Positions 22,684 to 35,240 of a DNA stretch of 64,000 nt are shown here, piece after piece. The notes under the pieces are model-generated. The model ran no database searches. It was not told where the DNA came from and was given only the letters and a program-made list of their open reading frames with translations. Each line of letters opens with the position of its first letter. The stretch's first letter is position 1. The stretch is from Candidatus Altimarinota bacterium. GTDB lineage: Bacteria; Patescibacteriota; Gracilibacteria; BD1-5; UBA6164. A program made the translations under genes and the position numbers. The stretch covers positions 1-64,000 of the forward strand of contig JAHDCR010000004.1 in NCBI GenBank assembly GCA_020629795.1. Reading direction: 5' to 3'.

Positions 22684-22980
22684 GCTGGAGAGTTAAGTTT
22701 TATTTTATAAGATTAAATAAATTTTAGCATATACATATATAGCAATGAATAATAGTGAGCTTTTTCGTCTCTAAAATGTCTTTACAAAATAGCTTTTGTT
22801 TTATGATATATTAACTTTTGATTTTAAAAAAATACGTATTTGTAAATTTTTAACTAAATCGTAAAAAATAATTATATTATTAATATTAATATTTTATAGT
22901 CAATACTTATAAATGTACGAAGTTTAAAGAATATGCTACCCTAAAGTTATATAATTACTTAATACCTTGTAGGGAAAAAA
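22684..22980. promoter_or_regulatory. divergent promoter region of the two giant surface genes
   Basis: 297 bases, very AT-rich, with no ORF. It must hold promoters for both divergent genes. TATTATTAATATTAATATT near 22876 and TATGATATATTAA near 22801 are candidate -10-like stretches. I see no strong hairpin or operator. Confidence 0.4.
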
Positions 22981-25900
22981 TTGAGAACAGTATTCATCCG
23001 TAGTTTGGTAATTACACTGATATTGCAAATATCTGGATTTTTTTCTATGACTTCGTTTGTGTTAGATTTTTTCGATGTAGATATAGCGAGAGCGCAGTCC
23101 CCATGAGTTCCTATTTACACAGTGTACCGTGATGCAGCTGGAGGAGAAAATATTACCACTACTCCACAATCACTCTCTTGGGATACGCAAGTATCAGAAA
23201 ATATAGAGATTCAGGCAGATGGATCAAATACAAATTTCGATTTAAGTGTTTGAGGTCATTATCTTGTTATGTATTCTGTGCCTGTCCGTAGTACGGGAGG
23301 GAATAATAGAAGTGAAATACAATCTTGGCTTGAAATCAATGGTTCTAATGCATCTGCTTATTCATACTCAAGTAGTTATATTAGACGAGCAGATGATGAT
23401 TTCGAGTGATACAATGAAGCTGCTGCAATTATAAACGTAAATTCAGGTGATGATATTAATATACAAATACAAAAGACAGATTCTAACTCTGCTACTATGC
23501 AGCGAACCCCAAATCGTTCTTGAATTAATATTTTAAAGCTCGATGATACTTGGGATTATGCGAGACTCAGACCAGCTGCTGCTCAAGCTATCACTACTTC
23601 TTGGTCAGAAGTAGATTTAGGTGCAGTAGATGAGCTAGATGCATGAAATTTTAGTGTATCTGGAAATGATATTACTCTCCAAGCTGCTGGTAAATACTTA
23701 GTGACCTATAATGTTTGAACAGTTATAACTGGAACAGATAGAACGAATAATGAAATGCGTTTAACACTAGATGGGGTAGAAGTAGAAGCCACGAGAAGTA
23801 CTGCCTATGCAAGAGCGCAAAATGGTTCATTTACGGGTATTGCAAGCTATGTAGGGATTATAGAAGTATGATGAACTAATCAGGTCCTAAATCTAGAAGT
23901 CATGAGAGAGTCAAGTTTGCAATGAACTACGAATAACACTGTTCCAGGGAAAACAGGTATTACTATTACAAAACTTCCAGATAGTGCAGATTACTTGAGA
24001 GTGTGAGAAGCATGATGAGGTCAAGATATGAGTACAGCAAAGACTCCAGTTACTTTTGATACTACTATAGAGCAGGGAACGAACCTGCAACATGATTCTA
24101 TAAATACTTCTGAAATAGATATTCTTAGTGCAGGTGATTATATGTTATTTCACTCTATTTATAATTCTCGAAGTGATACATCTAATACAAATAGAGAAAA
24201 CCCATTTTTGCAGTGGGAAATTTGAGGTATTCCTATAGGATATGGTGTATCCGGATCATATAATAGACATTCAAACGATGGAGATGGTATTACGAACTCT
24301 TCTCATTCATCTGCTTGACTGATACTTCCAGGACTGTCTTCTAGTGATACGCTTGAATTAACTCAAGTTAATGAGGCTAGAAATGGTACCAGTACTTATA
24401 CTGCTGGGAGGATGTGAATCCAGTGAGTAAGTCTCACGAGTCTTTTTTCAGGGAGCGCGTATTTATCTCAACCAAGTTATAGATGGAGAGATGATAGTAG
24501 TGATTTTGATACAAATGCTTGATGGCTTGCAAATGAAAATGCAGCTATTAATGATGTAGAAAAAAATGAAACTCTAAGGCTTAGAATGAAGGTAGAAAAT
24601 CCAGGAAATAGTGCTTACCTAAACAGTACTCAGTTTGAATTGCAATGGGCAGAAGCAAATTGAATTTGTAATTGAGGACTTTCTTGGAATAGCATTTCCA
24701 GCTCTTGAGATGCTTGGGAAATGATTGACAGCGCATATATTTCCCCTAATGGAGAAACCTCCAGTACTGTTTTATTGGATAACTCTGGAGGAAATACACA
24801 TATACAAAGTGAATGATATCATGCCCCAAATGGTCTTACAAATTCTAGCTCAGGAGGAATATTTACAAGTGGAAGCCAAAAAGAATATGAATTCTCGATA
24901 CAATCTACTATATATTTAAAGCAAGAAAGTATCTACTGTTTTAGACTCTATGACTCACTGCAAAACCAAGCATTGAGTGTAAATAATTTCCCAAGTTTAG
25001 AAACAGCGAGTACTCCAGTTATTCTCAATAATGTGTGGGGAGAGGCTGGAAGTATTTCAGCACCTGCTGATGGATGATGGACGACTGTTACTTTTGCAGG
25101 AGGCCCATATACTACTCCAGTTATAGTTGGTCGTAGCAATACTCATAATGATCCTGCTGAGGCTCTTGTATTTGAATCTCGAAATTTGACGAGTACTACA
25201 GCGCAGGTGAGACTCTGTGATTCTCAGGCATCAAACGCAACTGATTGTGATACTCACGGGGTTGAAACAATATGATATATAGTAGTGGACGCAGCTCAAA
25301 CGAGTAGTGTAGATTGAGTGGAAGCTGGAGTATTTTCTGCTGATGAATCATTTGATACGGTCGGATGATCAATTACAACAAGCTATGGAGAATCTTTTTC
25401 TCAAATACCTTATGTGTTTACATCTATTCAATCTACAAACGGAAGTAGTCCTATAGTAACGAGAGTGAGTGCCTCGAGTATTTCAAATTTTACAGGATGA
25501 ATATGTCAGCAACAATGATCAGAAGATGCTTGTAATGGGACTCATCCCACAGAAACCTTTGGGTGGATTGCAGTTGATCCAAGCGTAAATCCATTTTTTA
25601 GACAAATGGATATCGGGACCTGAGTTTCTACTACACCATCTGATGTATGGTCTACAGCTGTTTTCTCAACGAGTTTTGTCACTACACCAATTGCTATTTC
25701 TCAGACAGTAACAAATAATTGAGGTCAGGATGCACAGATTGATGAAATACAGAGTATTACTACTTCAGGGATGGAGTTTAGGTCATGTGAGCTTGATAAC
25801 GATGATGATTGTGATACTCATGCAATAGATGATATTAGATGGATGGCTATAGAGCAGGGAGTTTTTGCAGATGAATATGTTCTGGATAAAACGCATTATA

Positions 25901-27129
25901 GATGGTATGAAAATAATAATGCTAACACTCCAATCACTCCTTTAGCAGCTGAGAATTCTAAGCTTAATATTATTCCGTGAAATAGGCAAGTTCGTCTCAG
26001 GATGCTAATACAAAATGGAGAACCAGAAGTTCCTGCCTGAGTACTGAGCTTAAAACTCCAATACGCAAACTCAGCGACATGTGAAACTGCCCCTAGTTGG
26101 ACGGATGTATGAAGTCTCTGATGAGGAGAAGATTGGCTCATGTATGATAATGTATGAGTTACGGATTGAGCAACGCTTACAAATTCTCTCTTGTTTGGAT
26201 GAGGACACATACTCCAATCGTATAATGAATCTATCCCAACTATAAGTAATCCAAATGCAATACCTGTGAATCAATGGGCAGAGTGGGATTTCTCACTCCG
26301 TAGAAACACTTTAGCATCAGGAAATCAGTATTGTTTTCGAGTGGTAACTGATAATGATAGCGAAATTGAGTATTCGAGTTATGCTATTATTGATACTACT
26401 GATACAGTGGTTCCTGTTATAAATTCTTATACTCCAGATACAGATAGTCTTATCCCAATTTGAAATTTTGAAATAACTTATAATTATAGCGATGTAGACT
26501 CTGGTATTGATACAGATAGTGATATTATAACACTCCAAAGATGGGATGGAGCTACATGGTGAGCTAATATCGCAGGAACATATATATCACTTGATAATAT
26601 ATCCTCAACAGATGCTCTCTATAATGTTACAGGATTACCTTATGGACGTTATCAAGTAGGATTTCAAATATCAGATAATGCATGAAATTCTGCTTTTGAG
26701 ATTCATGAACTCTATGTGGATGAAGTCGAATTTATAATCTCTCAGGCAGAAGTAGAAATAGATACTATTTTTACTGATAACACAAAATACACAAGCGACG
26801 ATACTCTCACAGTTACGGTAAAAACTGTCGGTGCAGCATTTGATGTCGTTATGGAGCAAACAAGTGATATGAGTAATGCAGGGGAGATAATTCCAGACTG
26901 GGATTGAAGCAAAGGATTTTGATATGAAGAAGCTCCATTTGGTAGTGTAAATTCATTTGGATCTGGAGTTACTATTGCTAGTGAAGTGAGAGATTTGAAT
27001 ATAAACGGAGAAAAATATAGCTATACTTATGACTTAAAATATTCAATTCTTTTAGATATGTTCGAGAGTTATGGAGCATGAGACTATCAGGCAAATTTAG
27101 ATTTTCATATAGAGCTAGATTACAACTAG
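22981..27129 (+). CDS. giant secreted multidomain surface protein
   Basis: 1382 residues from a TTG start; in-frame TAA codons upstream exclude a longer form and no ATG occurs in the first 20 codons. A signal segment (LVITLILQISGFFSMTSFVL, cleavage near ARAQS) is followed by two TNF/C1q-like beta repeats, H-type-lectin-like stretches (WTTVTFAGGPYTTPVIVG), Ig-like regions, and a C-terminal module of ~235 residues paralogous to the divergent gene (YNYSDVDSGIDTDSD, TVTVKTVGAAFDVVM, AGDYQANLDFHIELDYN). Scattered Cys pairs suggest disulfides. The shared end probably anchors or assembles the protein at the surface. Confidence 0.8.
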
Positions 27130-27139
27130 AAATTGATAA

Positions 27140-27187
27140 TTTTCCTAAAAAACATACACTGCAAGTATATAGTTTATTAGGAAAAAA
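27140..27187 (+). terminator. probable terminator before ksgA
   Basis: TTTTCCTAA pairs with TTAGGAAAA around a long loop that has partial inner pairing. It sits between the giant surface gene and ksgA. Weaker than the other hairpins in the window. Confidence 0.5.
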
Positions 27188-28000
27188 ATGAGTTTAGAAA
27201 TCATACAAAAATATAAAATTCTGGCAAAGAAATCACTTGGTCAGAATTTTTTAGTGAACAGTGAGATTATAGATGAAACAGTAAATATTATACCAGTTGC
27301 ATGAAATAATATCATTGAAGTATGACCAGGGTATTGAGCTCTCACAGAAAAGTTATTAGAGCAAAAGCCAGCTTCACTTCATCTTGTTGAGCTTGATCGA
27401 GATATGATAGAAATCCTAGAAGATAGATTGCATTTATGAGAATTAAAATCTTGAGATGTAGATTTTAAAATTCATAATCAAGATGTTTTAGATTTTATCC
27501 CTCAGTTTTGAGGGTATTCGGTGATAGCGAATATTCCATATTATATAACTTCACCAATTCTTAGGCATTTTCTCTATGACTTGGAAAATAAGCCTGAAAA
27601 TATGATAATCCTCATGCAAAAAGATGTAGGAGATAAGATACTAGGAAAATGAAAAAATAAATCATCGGTCCTGAGTTTAATGATAGAGAAAAAATGTAGC
27701 GTATCTGAAGAAATATTTGTCGCAAAAGAAAATTTCATACCGGCTCCAAAAATAGAATCTTCAGTATTACTATTTGAAACTCATGAAAAATATAAAAATA
27801 TTGATGATGAAAAATTTTTAGACATAATCAAGAAATGATTCCTTGCTCCTAGAAAAAAACTTATAAAAAATCTAGTGTCTTGATGATTTGATAGGTCTAA
27901 AATAGAAGAATATTTTTGTCAACAATGATATGATGAAAATTTAAGAGGGGAGGATTTAAATATTTTTCAGTGGTGTGAATTAGTTAAGAATCTCTATTAA
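27188..28000 (+). CDS. ksgA: 16S rRNA adenine dimethyltransferase KsgA
   Basis: 270 residues, the usual length. Motifs: KKSLGQNFLVN at the start, SAM-binding IIEVGPGYGALTEKLL (two glycines are TGA), VELDRDM, the catalytic NIPYYITSPI, and PAPKIESSVL. It dimethylates two adjacent adenines in the 3' hairpin of 16S rRNA during 30S maturation. It stands alone between the surface island and the polysaccharide locus. Confidence 0.95.
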
Positions 28001-28118
28001 GGTTTATTTTTGATATATCACCTAATTAAAAGTAAAATTTAATGTCAATAAAGACAAAGATATTATAATTATAGACAGATAAGAATTACAAATATTCTAT
28101 AATAGACAGATTAAAAGT

Positions 28119-28949
28119 ATGTCAAATATAATAAAAAATAACCCAAAGATATCAGTAATTATGCCTGTCTATAATACTGATAAATTTGTATGAGAGGCTA
28201 TTGAAAGTATATTAAAGCAAAGCTTTAAAGATTTTGAATTTATTATAATTGATGATTGTTCTACAGACCAATCATATCAAGTTTGTAACGAGTATGCAAA
28301 AAATGAATCGAGAATTAGACTGTATAGAAATAAAGAAAATATATGAATTAGTGAAACAAGAAATAAATTAATAGAATTATGTAAAGGTGAATTTATTGCT
28401 ACTCAAGATAGTGATGATATATCAGTAAATAATAGATTAAAATTAAGTTTCGATTTTCTCATACAGAACCATGACTATGCAGTAGTTTCTGGCAATAATA
28501 TAATAGTAAACCAAGTATGAAAAACTATAGGGGCCAGAATATATAGTAACAATATAAAAAAAACTATACTTAAAAAATCCCCTGTTTCGCAACCATCAAG
28601 TATGTTTGTGAAAAATGTTTTTATTCAAGTTGGTTGATACGATAGGAGTATAAATTATGGAGAAGATTATGATCTATGGTTAAAAATATATTCAGTTGGA
28701 TATAAAATAAAGAACTTAGATAAATTTTTAATTAAATACAGACTGCATGGTAATCAAACCAAATCTACTAAGTTAAGGCAAACATTAAAAAATACAATAT
28801 TTATTCAAAAGAGAGCTATTAATAAATATAAAATAAAAGCGAGTTTATCTGATTATATCTATCTTTTCTTGGAAAAGTGTTTATTATTTTTACCAGAAAA
28901 ATTTGTTTTATTCTTTTTTAAAAAAACAGCGTATAAAAATGCAAAATAA
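28119..28949 (+). CDS. family 2 glycosyltransferase
   Basis: 276 residues. GT-A fold hallmarks: PKISVIMPVYNTDKFVGEAI, IIIDDCSTD, the metal site region QDSDDIS, and GGYDRSINYGEDYDLWLK. It should transfer a sugar from a nucleotide-sugar to a glycan or lipid carrier at the membrane. It is the first gene of the rightward part of the polysaccharide locus; the next gene starts 11 bases before its end. The acceptor is unknown. Confidence 0.9.
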
Positions 28950-29733
28950 AGAACTTAAGCTATCAATTCTTATTACAACAATAAATGAGTGAATTTTTAG
29001 GGTTAAAAATGATTTACTTCCTCAATTGTTAGATGTAGATGAAATTATAATTTCTCATCAGATTACAAATAAATCTATGAAATCTCAAAAAATAATATTT
29101 TGAGATAATACAAAGTACTATTCCATGTTTAAATCAGGATTGTCTAAAAATAGAAATAATGCTTTAAGACATGCAACGTGAGATATTTGCTACATTTGCG
29201 ATGATGATCTCACAATTATGCCCAATTTTGCAGAGAATATTAGAAAAATTTTCCAGGATATAAATATAGACGTAGCAACATTTCAAGCAGTAGATGAATT
29301 GAATAACAAGCATTTTGAAGTTAATGAATGAAGGCATAATAACTTATCTATTTTAAAAGTATGGAGTTGGGGTATTACTTTTAGAAGAAAAGTGGTTACT
29401 AGTAAGTGAATAAAATTTAATGAGAATTTTTGACTTTGAACCAAATACCCAGTTTGAGAAGAGAATATATTTTTATCTTATTGTTTGAAAAAATGATTGT
29501 CTGTAATTCATACTGATAAGGTAATTGTTTTACATCCAAGGGAAAGTAGTAGTATCAGATATTCGAAAAATCTTATAATTTGAAGAATTCAATTGTGGAA
29601 AGAATTATTTTGAGTATTTGGATGAATATTCGCTATTTTTTATTTTACTCTAAGTCATCATAAGTACTATAAAAATGAATTTACGGTACTTAATTTTTTC
29701 TTTTTAAGTTGTAGCTGACTAAAGAATATATAA
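28939..29733 (+). CDS. glycosyltransferase-like protein (GT2-type)
   Basis: 264 residues. The pattern SILITTINEG, NRNNALRHATGDICYICDDD and YPVGEENIFLSYCL matches a divergent GT2 domain, with CDDD as the likely metal-binding site. A hydrophobic segment near 215-235 (GVFGGIFAIFYFTL) may anchor it to the membrane. It overlaps the preceding glycosyltransferase by 11 bases, so expression is coupled. Confidence 0.7.
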
Positions 29734-29775
29734 AATAGACAGGGAAACATTATTTTTAAAAATATAGAACTTTAT

Positions 29776-30861
29776 ATGGATACACTCGTTAGCAAAAGAT
29801 ATAAATATGATGGAAAGATTCCTTTTTATTTTTCTAAAAAAAGAAAAAATAAGATTCGAGAATTTGAAGAAAAAAATTCATTAAGAAATAAAGACACGCA
29901 AGCTTGTTATGTGTGCTGATGAGAAAATTTTACTAAGTTGTGAGAAAAGGATAAGTATTGATTTTACTATCCTGTTGTTATTTGTCATACTTGTACCTTA
30001 GTGCAAACAAATCCATACTATTCTTGAGAAGAAGTAAATATTTTTTACTCAGATTACTTTAGGGAAGTATACATGTGAGTTCCACGAACTCAGAAATATA
30101 TTTTTGAAAATAATATTAAGAGAGGTGAAAAGGTAATTAATTTTATACAGAAAAATACTTGATTAAATGTGTCATCAAAAAAAGTGCTGGACATTTGATG
30201 TGGTAACTGATGAATTCTAAAGGCATTTCAAAATAACTCTAATTTTTGTCTTTGAATCGATTTATGAAGTACGTATTTTAATCTATGAGTTGAACAGTGA
30301 TTAGATTTACGTCAATCTTCATTAAAATGACTTTTGGATTCATGATATAAGGAGCAATTTGATATTGTTGTTTTTTCACATAATTTAGAACATTTAATCA
30401 ATCCAAAAGAGGAATTACAACTCCTAAAGAAAATTATACATAAAGACTCTATAGTTTTTATATCTGTTCCATGACTCTTTTTTATGGAAAATAATAACTT
30501 TGATTATGTTGGAGAATATTTTCAAAATGCTCATAAATCTCATTTTACACTTTCAACACTTCAATACTTAATGAAATATGAGTGATATAAGCTTATTCAT
30601 TGAGATGAAGAGATTCAATCAATATTTATGCTCGGTGATGATGTGCAAAAAGTCCTGACGAAATCAAGTGATGAAATTATTACTAGAATTAAGGACGTTG
30701 AATCTATTTATGTAGAGAGGTATAAGAAACTAATGTTTATAAAAATCGTATATTTTATTTTAGATAAACTATGATTACGAATATTTACTCTTGCAGTGTT
30801 TAGAAAATTATGAATTACAAAATTTTTTAGAACTTTTCTTCTTTGAAAAGATGTATTATAA
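29776..30861 (+). CDS. zinc-finger SAM-dependent methyltransferase (sugar C-methyltransferase type)
   Basis: 361 residues. An N-terminal Cys4 zinc site (CYVCGGENFTKLG ... CHTCTLVQTNP, residues ~45-80) precedes a class I methyltransferase core with VLDIGCGNGGILKAF and FDIVVFSHNLEHLINPKEEL. Zinc domain plus methyltransferase is the layout of deoxysugar C-methyltransferases. In a glycan locus it probably modifies a nucleotide-sugar. The 3' end overlaps the next gene by 11 bases. Confidence 0.75.
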
Positions 30862-31765
30862 AACAATAGCATATTTAATTCAAGCCCACGGAAATCCTTC
30901 TCATCTTTTAAAGCTTGTTACAAAGCTACAAAGTTTAGAAGTCGACTTTTTTATTCATGTAGATAAAAAAACTAATATAGTTCCTTTTGAAGAAGAGCTT
31001 AAAGGTATTGATAATGTTTTTTTTGTTTCTGAACGTGTTTCTGTTGTTTGGAAATGATTTTCACAAGTTTTAGCTAGCCTTAACCTTATTACTTTAGCTT
31101 TGAATTCAAAGTATGAATACAAGTACTTTACTTTAATAAGTGGTGTAGACTATCCTATTATTTCTTCTCAGGATATTGTAGATTTTTTTGATTCTCAAAC
31201 ATATAATTTCTTAGAATATGAAGAAATAAAAGAATCTAAAAGCTACATAGATTATTTTAAGAATAAACAACTCTGGTTTAAAATTTCGAAATGGCATTAC
31301 TATGACACTCTTAAAATTAACTGGTGATGTAATCAGTGAAGTTTTAAACATATGCTATATAGAGGATATATTTTTTTAAATATTTGTATTTTAAACATCT
31401 TTAGTAAGAAAAAAAATATTGATACAACTAAGAAATATTATTTTTGATCATCATGGTGGAGTTTAACAAAAGAATCTATAGGGTATGTTTTGGATTACTC
31501 TAAAAAAAATCCAGAATTTAATATGTTTATGAAGTATTGTGATGCTTCTGATGAAATATATTTTCAAACTATCCTTTTAAACTCTCCATATAAAGATATT
31601 TGTGTGAATGATAACTTACGATACATAAATTGGAGTAAGGATAGAGAAGGCCCTGCTATATTAGTTGAAGATGACTTTGAGGAAATAACGAAATCTTGAA
31701 AAATTTTCGCAAGAAAATTTTCTTCCGTAAGTAGAAAATTAATAGAAAGATTAAATAATCAATAA
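30851..31765 (+). CDS. beta-1,6-N-acetylglucosaminyltransferase-like (GT14) protein
   Basis: 304 residues. IAYLIQAHGNPSHLLKLV, DFFIHVDKKTN, FTLISGVDYPI and FGSSWWSLTKESIGYVLDY are typical of the GT14 core-2/I-branching family; SDEIYFQTILLNSP follows. In bacteria such enzymes act in surface glycan synthesis. Two in-frame TGA codons near the middle split the track ORFs at 30791-31699. It converges on the leftward GT8 gene with only 4 bases between stops and no hairpin. Confidence 0.8.
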
Positions 31766-31769
31766 AAAT

Positions 31770-32669
31770 TTATCTATAGATTACTAGTTTATTTATTATT
31801 GATATAATTTTCTTTGGAATTATTTTATAGACTATATATATAAGTAAGTCTTTTTGGTTGATGTGTGGTTTTTTTATTGGGATAGAAAGTTCATTTACAT
31901 ACTTCCAAAATTTTTTTTGATAGTTTTTATGTATAATTGCTGGAGATATATAGAATAACTTTCCTCTTGATGCGTAATGATGTATAAAAGCGTTTTCGTC
32001 ATATTTTTCATTCACAATAGAATTAAATTTATCTGAAATATATAATGTAGAAGAATTATAAGCTATATTTAATGCATCTTGATCAGCGAATATGTATTCA
32101 TATTTTTTAAATACCTCGATGACATCAGACATAAGGGATCCTCGTATTTTTTTGAGGTTAACTATAAGTACTCATGCATTTATATATGATTTTTTTTGCA
32201 ATCAGAGATCACGTTCTTTTTTTCTTGAAAATGGAATGTATGGATCTAAAACTCATGCTATTGAATAACCGCTTATGTCAGTATTTATATAATCTTCATA
32301 AAAATTTCTATGGATAATAGTATCAGTATCTAAATAAAGTAAATTTTCGACTGAAGTAGGTAATAGTTCACCAAAAAACAATCGTAAAAAAGTTCATGGA
32401 TTCGCAGGAATACTTTTACTCATCATAAAACTCAAGTTTCTTTCTAATCTTTCAGGGAAAAATATAAAAGTTATTTCAGTTTTATACTCTTTTACGATAT
32501 TTTTAATAAATTCTAGATTTTCGGGATGAATTCTATAAATTATTATATATATGAGAATATTATTATTTGAGTGATTACGCAACAAAGAAGTAAGAGATAT
32601 TCATAAGAGAGATATCTGTTCTTTATTATGTAAACTCTTGTTGTCATTGAAACAATATACTATGTTCAT
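31770..32669 (-). CDS. family 8 glycosyltransferase
   Basis: 299 residues. MNIVYCFNDNK, FLRLFFGELLPTSVENLLYL, the metal-binding DTDT, GLQKKSYINAGVLIVNLK and the DQDALN motif mark GT8 (LPS galactosyl/glucosyltransferase type). The C-terminus is Lys/Ile-rich and may touch the membrane. It overlaps the upstream pyruvyl transferase gene by 10 bases. The ORFs at 31770 and 32394 in the track are pieces of it. Confidence 0.88.
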
Positions 32670-33658
32670 GAGAGTCTATCTTTAATTTTTTTAATTTTTT
32701 CTATTTTTTCTTCCTCAAAATTAAGAGCTGATATTTTCCAGTCTATATTTTTAATTCATAACATATATTGAATATTAAAATATATTTTGAGAAATACTGT
32801 GTATAATAAATCTCAAATAGTGAAACCGTACCGAACATTGATATTTAGTAGTGGAATTTTGCTAAGTGTAGGACTTTTTCTTAAAAGGCCTAAGTGTCTT
32901 CTGCTCCAATGCACATAAGGGTGGATATCAATAAATCTTTGTTTTAAGCGCTTATTGTTTTCTCAAAACATAATAACTGGTATTCACATAGCAATACACG
33001 GCATAGCACAATGAAATCTACTTGTAACTACTAATTTTGCATTATTTTTATAGTATTCTAAAATATCCTTAGAAATAGAGAATTTAGTCTCATTAGATAT
33101 AAATGGTCAATGCGAAATTACATGACTTAAATACTCGTAGTCTTTGGTTTTTTCTGGAGTAGGTGTATACTTATCAACATCTACTAATATAATTTTTTTT
33201 GCATTTTTTTCTTGTTCTAATGTTCTTCTTTTTAATAAGAGAGTGATACATTCATTATTGATAGCTTGAATTCAATGTTTTATAAAGATAGCTTCTGTAT
33301 CTGCATCACGACAACCAATAGGTTCAAATTTTTTGAAATAGTCTATATTTTTTTTTGTAAAAAATTTTTCTTCGACTTTTTTACTTTTTCAATAATCAAG
33401 CTCAAGGTGGAAATTATAAAATATTGGGGTTATACTTTTATGAAATGGAAAATTTTTCTCAAAATTATTATCTTCAAAACAAAAGAATCAATTTATAAAT
33501 ACTGTAATATTTTTTCATATTCCTTTATGTAGTTGATTTTGATCTATATTAGAAACTGAATATCATAAGTCTTCTAGTATTTCTTTTGTTACGTATGATT
33601 GTATATTATCACCAATATTGTTTGAATGATCATATCAGATAGTGTATATTTTTTTCAT
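32660..33658 (-). CDS. polysaccharide pyruvyl transferase family protein
   Basis: 332 residues. Features of the CsaB/WcaK family: an N-terminal NIGDNIQSYVTKEIL, IGCRDADTEAIF in the middle, and VVTSRFHCAMPCIAMGIPVI towards the end. These enzymes add ketal-linked pyruvate to surface sugars, which in Gram-positive bacteria can bind S-layer proteins. The ATG overlaps the flippase stop (TAATG). Pyruvyl decoration alongside large surface proteins is suggestive, but no SLH domain was seen here. Confidence 0.8.
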
Positions 33659-35154
33659 TATTTTTTTGTTAGAGAAAGGATAATTTTTTTATTGAGAAAA
33701 AAGTATATTCAGAACCATATTAATCATATTCAGCTAATGAACAAAAATACTATTAGACGATTTTCTAAAAGTAAATATGGAGTTATGAATAAATGTATTA
33801 AAAATCAAAGAATTCAAAATAATCATATATGTTTTCCTAGAGATGAATAGTTTAATCATACTCGCATTTTCTCTCAGACATAAATTTCTGATAATACCCA
33901 CATTATTATCCAAGATAATCATGTCATAATTGCAGCACCATATACTCATAAATATTGTATGAGTATATAGTTCCCAATTACATTTATAAATATTGTAAAT
34001 ATTATTATATAAAGCCTATTTTTTATCTTTCAAATCGTAGCTAAAATATTAAAATTGATTTGTAGTAAAAAATTAAATGTAAGTAATAGGATTGAATATT
34101 TTAGAATTTCTCAGGAGAGTAAAAAATTTTCTCAAAATAAAACATATGCAATATAAGTTGCAAATACAAAAAAGAATATGTTTAGAGAAATTCATAAACT
34201 ACATGTAAAATCTTGTAGATTTTTCTTAATTTTAATTATATCTCTACTCTCTTTATTCTTAGAATATAGTTCAGAAAATACTGGTAATAAAAAAGCAAAA
34301 ATAGGTGCTATGAGTATAAATGGTATACCAATAATACTAAGGTAATTTGTATAGTATCAAGCACTTTCTGTACCTAACAATACAATTATCATCTGCATAT
34401 CAATTTGTGAGAGTATAGTTGAGGCTTGAGCTCATAAAAATACTATAAATGCATAAATAAATATATTTTTAAATTCATCGAAATCTATCATAATTCTTTC
34501 AGACTTCAGGTAAATCTTATAATATTTATGATAGAAAATTATTCAGGATAATAAAAGTCAAATATACAATCAAATTATCCATGCGTAGCTAAACTGGATA
34601 ATAGTTCATTCACTAAAAAATAAAATTATTATTACTGAAAATAGTATAAAACATGATCTTACAAATTCCATAGATTTCTGTAAAAAAGTATTTTGTACTG
34701 ACAAGAAGAAATTATTTATTAATTGAAATGTGTTAATTCATAAAAAAAACATAGAAAATACTTTTATTATTTGTCATGAGATATTATTTTCAAAGTAGTG
34801 TTCTCATAGTATTTCTGATCAAAAAAAGAATATGCATGCAAGTGTTATACTAGTAAATCATTGTATGATAAAAGCTAATAAGAGAAGAGATTTTATTCTT
34901 GCGAATTCTTTTTTGTTGTAATATTTGGGTAGATAGAACAATAAGCTTTCTCTTATACCAAAGTCAGAAAATGAAGAGAGAAGAGTGATAAGACTTATTA
35001 TTCCATATATAAGTCATATGTCTCATACGCTTAAATTTCCCGATAGTATAATTTTTACTATATATCCAATCGGAGCAATAATAAAACTGAATAAATAGAG
35101 CCAAAAACCCTTTTTTAAAAATTTTTCTCAGAGAGATGCATGTTGATCAATCAA
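33658..35154 (-). CDS. Wzx-like polysaccharide flippase
   Basis: 498 residues with about 12-14 hydrophobic helices, e.g. YLFSFIIAPIGYIVKIIL, ITLLSSFSDFGIRESLLFYL, IFTIFINVIGNYILIQYL and GAAIMTGLSWIIMWVL. The glycine between YL and VYGAA is TGA. The pattern fits the MOP-superfamily Wzx/RfbX flippases that move lipid-linked oligosaccharides outward. I chose TTG at 35154; the frame is open a little further upstream into the malic-enzyme terminator, but without ATG or GTG. The track ORFs at 33626 and 33734 are shadows. Confidence 0.8.
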
Positions 35155-35193
35155 AATATGATATTTATCTATTAATTGGAATTTAGTATATAC

Positions 35194-35229
35194 AAAAAAA
35201 TATCTTCCAAAAGAGGAAGATATTTTTTT
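35194..35229 (-). terminator. terminator of the malic enzyme gene
   Basis: AATATCTTCC / GGAAGATATT stem flanked by seven A and seven T, 12 bases beyond the stop codon. It separates the gene from the polysaccharide operon. Confidence 0.9.
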
Positions 35230-35240
35230 ATGTGTAAAAC

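Noticed and set aside
33626-33949. ORFs on both strands (33626-33850 and 33734-33949) looking like a decayed gene after the pyruvyl transferase.
   Set aside because: In the correct frame with TGA=Gly the Wzx-like flippase runs through this stretch; the ORFs are shadows.
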